Below the pieces are notes generated by a model. The model ran no database searches and was not told the origin of the DNA. It saw only the letters and a program-made list of their open reading frames with translations. A DNA stretch of 64,000 nucleotides from JBGQAS01 sp963699305 (GTDB taxonomy: Bacteria; Chloroflexota; Anaerolineae; Anaerolineales; Anaerolineaceae). Numbering within the stretch: the stretch's first letter is position 1; each line of letters starts with the position of its first letter. Below, piece by piece: positions 63,229 to 64,000 of this stretch. Made by a program: the position numbers and the translations under genes. The stretch is from positions 2,311,574 through 2,375,573 of the forward strand of contig OY969431.1 in assembly GCA_963699305.1 (NCBI GenBank). Direction: 5' to 3'.

Positions 63229-64000
63229 TTTCCGGTCTTTCGTTTCATTGACCAGGCAGATGGGTTTGCGCTGGACGTTGTACCGTTTGGGTTATGCCCT
63301 TCGAATGAGGATTGGGCTGATCCAAATGCAATTGCCTGTCCGAGCATGGGACGATTTCACCTGGAATGAATTATATAAACCGGATGTACCCACTGACCCG
63401 CAGAAATTTCGAACGTGGCGGGAAGAGAATGCTCCACGATTTTTCTTTCACGGCATCCCGGATATCCCAAAAAAACTGGCCTGGGATGCACAACAGGCTG
63501 TCAACGAAGCTGACGAAAACCTAAAAGGAAATTTCAAATTTTTTTCACATACGACATACAAAATGGGTTTTCCACCCGATTGGTCGTTCGATCCTTTTAC
63601 AGGCGTGCATTTGGATAAGGAAAAACATTGGTCCCGGATTCCTGAGGAGGGTGGGTGCGAGATCAAATTTGTATGGGAAACCAGCCGGTTTTCCTCTGTG
63701 TATTCCCTTGCGAGAGCGTATGCTGCCACTCGGAATGAAAAATATCCGCAGGCTTTCTGGAACCTGGTGCAGGATTGGGCTTGCAACAACCCACCCAACT
63801 GCGGACCCAACTGGATGAATGGTCAAGAGATCGCGCTGCGTTTGATGGCGTGGATATTTGGACTGTATGCATTCATGCGTTCCCCCGCAACAACCCCGGA
63901 GCGATTGCAGCAATTTTCCAGGCTGGTCGCCGTTCAAGCATTTCGCATCAGACAAAACATCAAGAGCGCCATCGCGACACGCGGCAACCATGCCATCACC
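63218..64000 (+). CDS. heparinase II/III-like protein, cut by window end
   Basis: The frame opens at ATG 63218, inside the end of the previous gene, and stays open to base 64000, so 261 residues are visible and the 3' part is missing. Motifs of the heparinase II/III N-terminal alpha-barrel are WETSRFSSVYSLARAYA, CGPNWMNGQEIALRLMAW and, at the end, IATRGNHAIT. Such genes are frequent in exopolysaccharide clusters, where they may trim or degrade the polymer. No signal peptide is visible at the start. Confidence 0.75.
   Translation, partial: MAPDFRSFVSLTRQMGLRWTLYRLGYALRMRIGLIQMQLPVRAWDDFTWNELYKPDVPTDPQKFRTWREENAPRFFFHGIPDIPKKLAWDAQQAVNEADENLKGNFKFFSHTTYKMGFPPDWSFDPFTGVHLDKEKHWSRIPEEGGCEIKFVWETSRFSSVYSLARAYAATRNEKYPQAFWNLVQDWACNNPPNCGPNWMNGQEIALRLMAWIFGLYAFMRSPATTPERLQQFSRLVAVQAFRIRQNIKSAIATRGNHAIT

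Overview
The window (about 50 % G+C, dense coding on both strands) reads as one chromosomal segment of a bacterium, most likely an anaerobic or facultative member of the Chloroflexota (Anaerolineae-like). That placement is an inference from the mix of families: dnaG next to rpoD, rho followed by a LysM/M23 peptidase, a GPP34 protein, several 7TM/GAF/GGDEF or HisKA_3 sensors, and lipoproteins with few outer-membrane signatures. No rRNA, tRNA, CRISPR array, prophage or transposase is visible.

Layout. 1-4571: the end of a DUF362 protein, then a three-gene redox operon (GlpA-like FAD enzyme, GlpB-like FAD/NAD enzyme, DUF1667 protein) of the anaerobic glycerol-3-phosphate dehydrogenase type. 4696-10163: two HEAT-repeat proteins, an 8-TM sensor-like protein, a lipoprotein and a small membrane protein. 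10292-17155: a housekeeping block (dnaG, rpoD, DUF3052 protein, rho, LysM/M23 peptidase). 17154-23826 (minus): priA, a MEMO-family protein, a second LysM/M23 peptidase and a PiT phosphate transporter with its DUF47 partner. 23957-31270: amidohydrolase plus a badly frameshifted GPH-type symporter, lipoprotein hydrolase, URO-D-family protein, CinA-type amidohydrolase, nucleoside phosphorylase-like protein and DegV. 31273-35093: metG and GPP34 (minus), then a LysM-like/DAK2-like gene pair. 35142-38188: a cobalamin riboswitch with promoter and terminator in front of a btuFCD-type B12 importer. 39085-48058: a membrane GGDEF sensor, CBS protein, YddG-like exporter, pyrophosphatase, bacterioferritin, ATP-grasp protein, AMP nucleosidase-like protein, and an ECF sigma factor paired with an unrecognised 418-residue protein. 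48234-56293: ABC exporter, 14-TM MFS exporter, and a signalling cluster (kinase, LuxR regulator, kinase lacking its ATPase domain, small lipoprotein, stand-alone receiver, acyltransferase). 56382-60839: epimerase, steroid-reductase-like enzyme, ferredoxin-like protein with a helix-turn-helix N-terminus, ATC-hydrolase-like protein and an MBL hydrolase. 60950-64000: start of a surface-polysaccharide cluster (GT4 glycosyltransferase, WecA/MraY-like phosphosugar transferase, heparinase II/III-like protein cut by the window end).

Two things cut across the window. First, at least eight genes carry one-base frameshifts, most explainable by a one-base change in a short homopolymer, including two mutually compensating ones in the essential gene dnaG and nine in the symporter. 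Sequence or assembly error is the most economical explanation, so I give repaired gene limits. Second, several genes (rpoD, dnaG, 27749, 39085) have a TGn-extended -10 box so close to an ATG without Shine-Dalgarno that leaderless or near-leaderless transcripts are likely.

I did not find an obviously new multi-gene system. The best candidates are the ECF sigma factor with its beta-rich 418-residue partner (46284-48058), the kinase lacking an ATPase domain (53429-54235), the LysM-like/DAK2-like pair (33952-35093), and the possible rho leader peptide (14566-14613).
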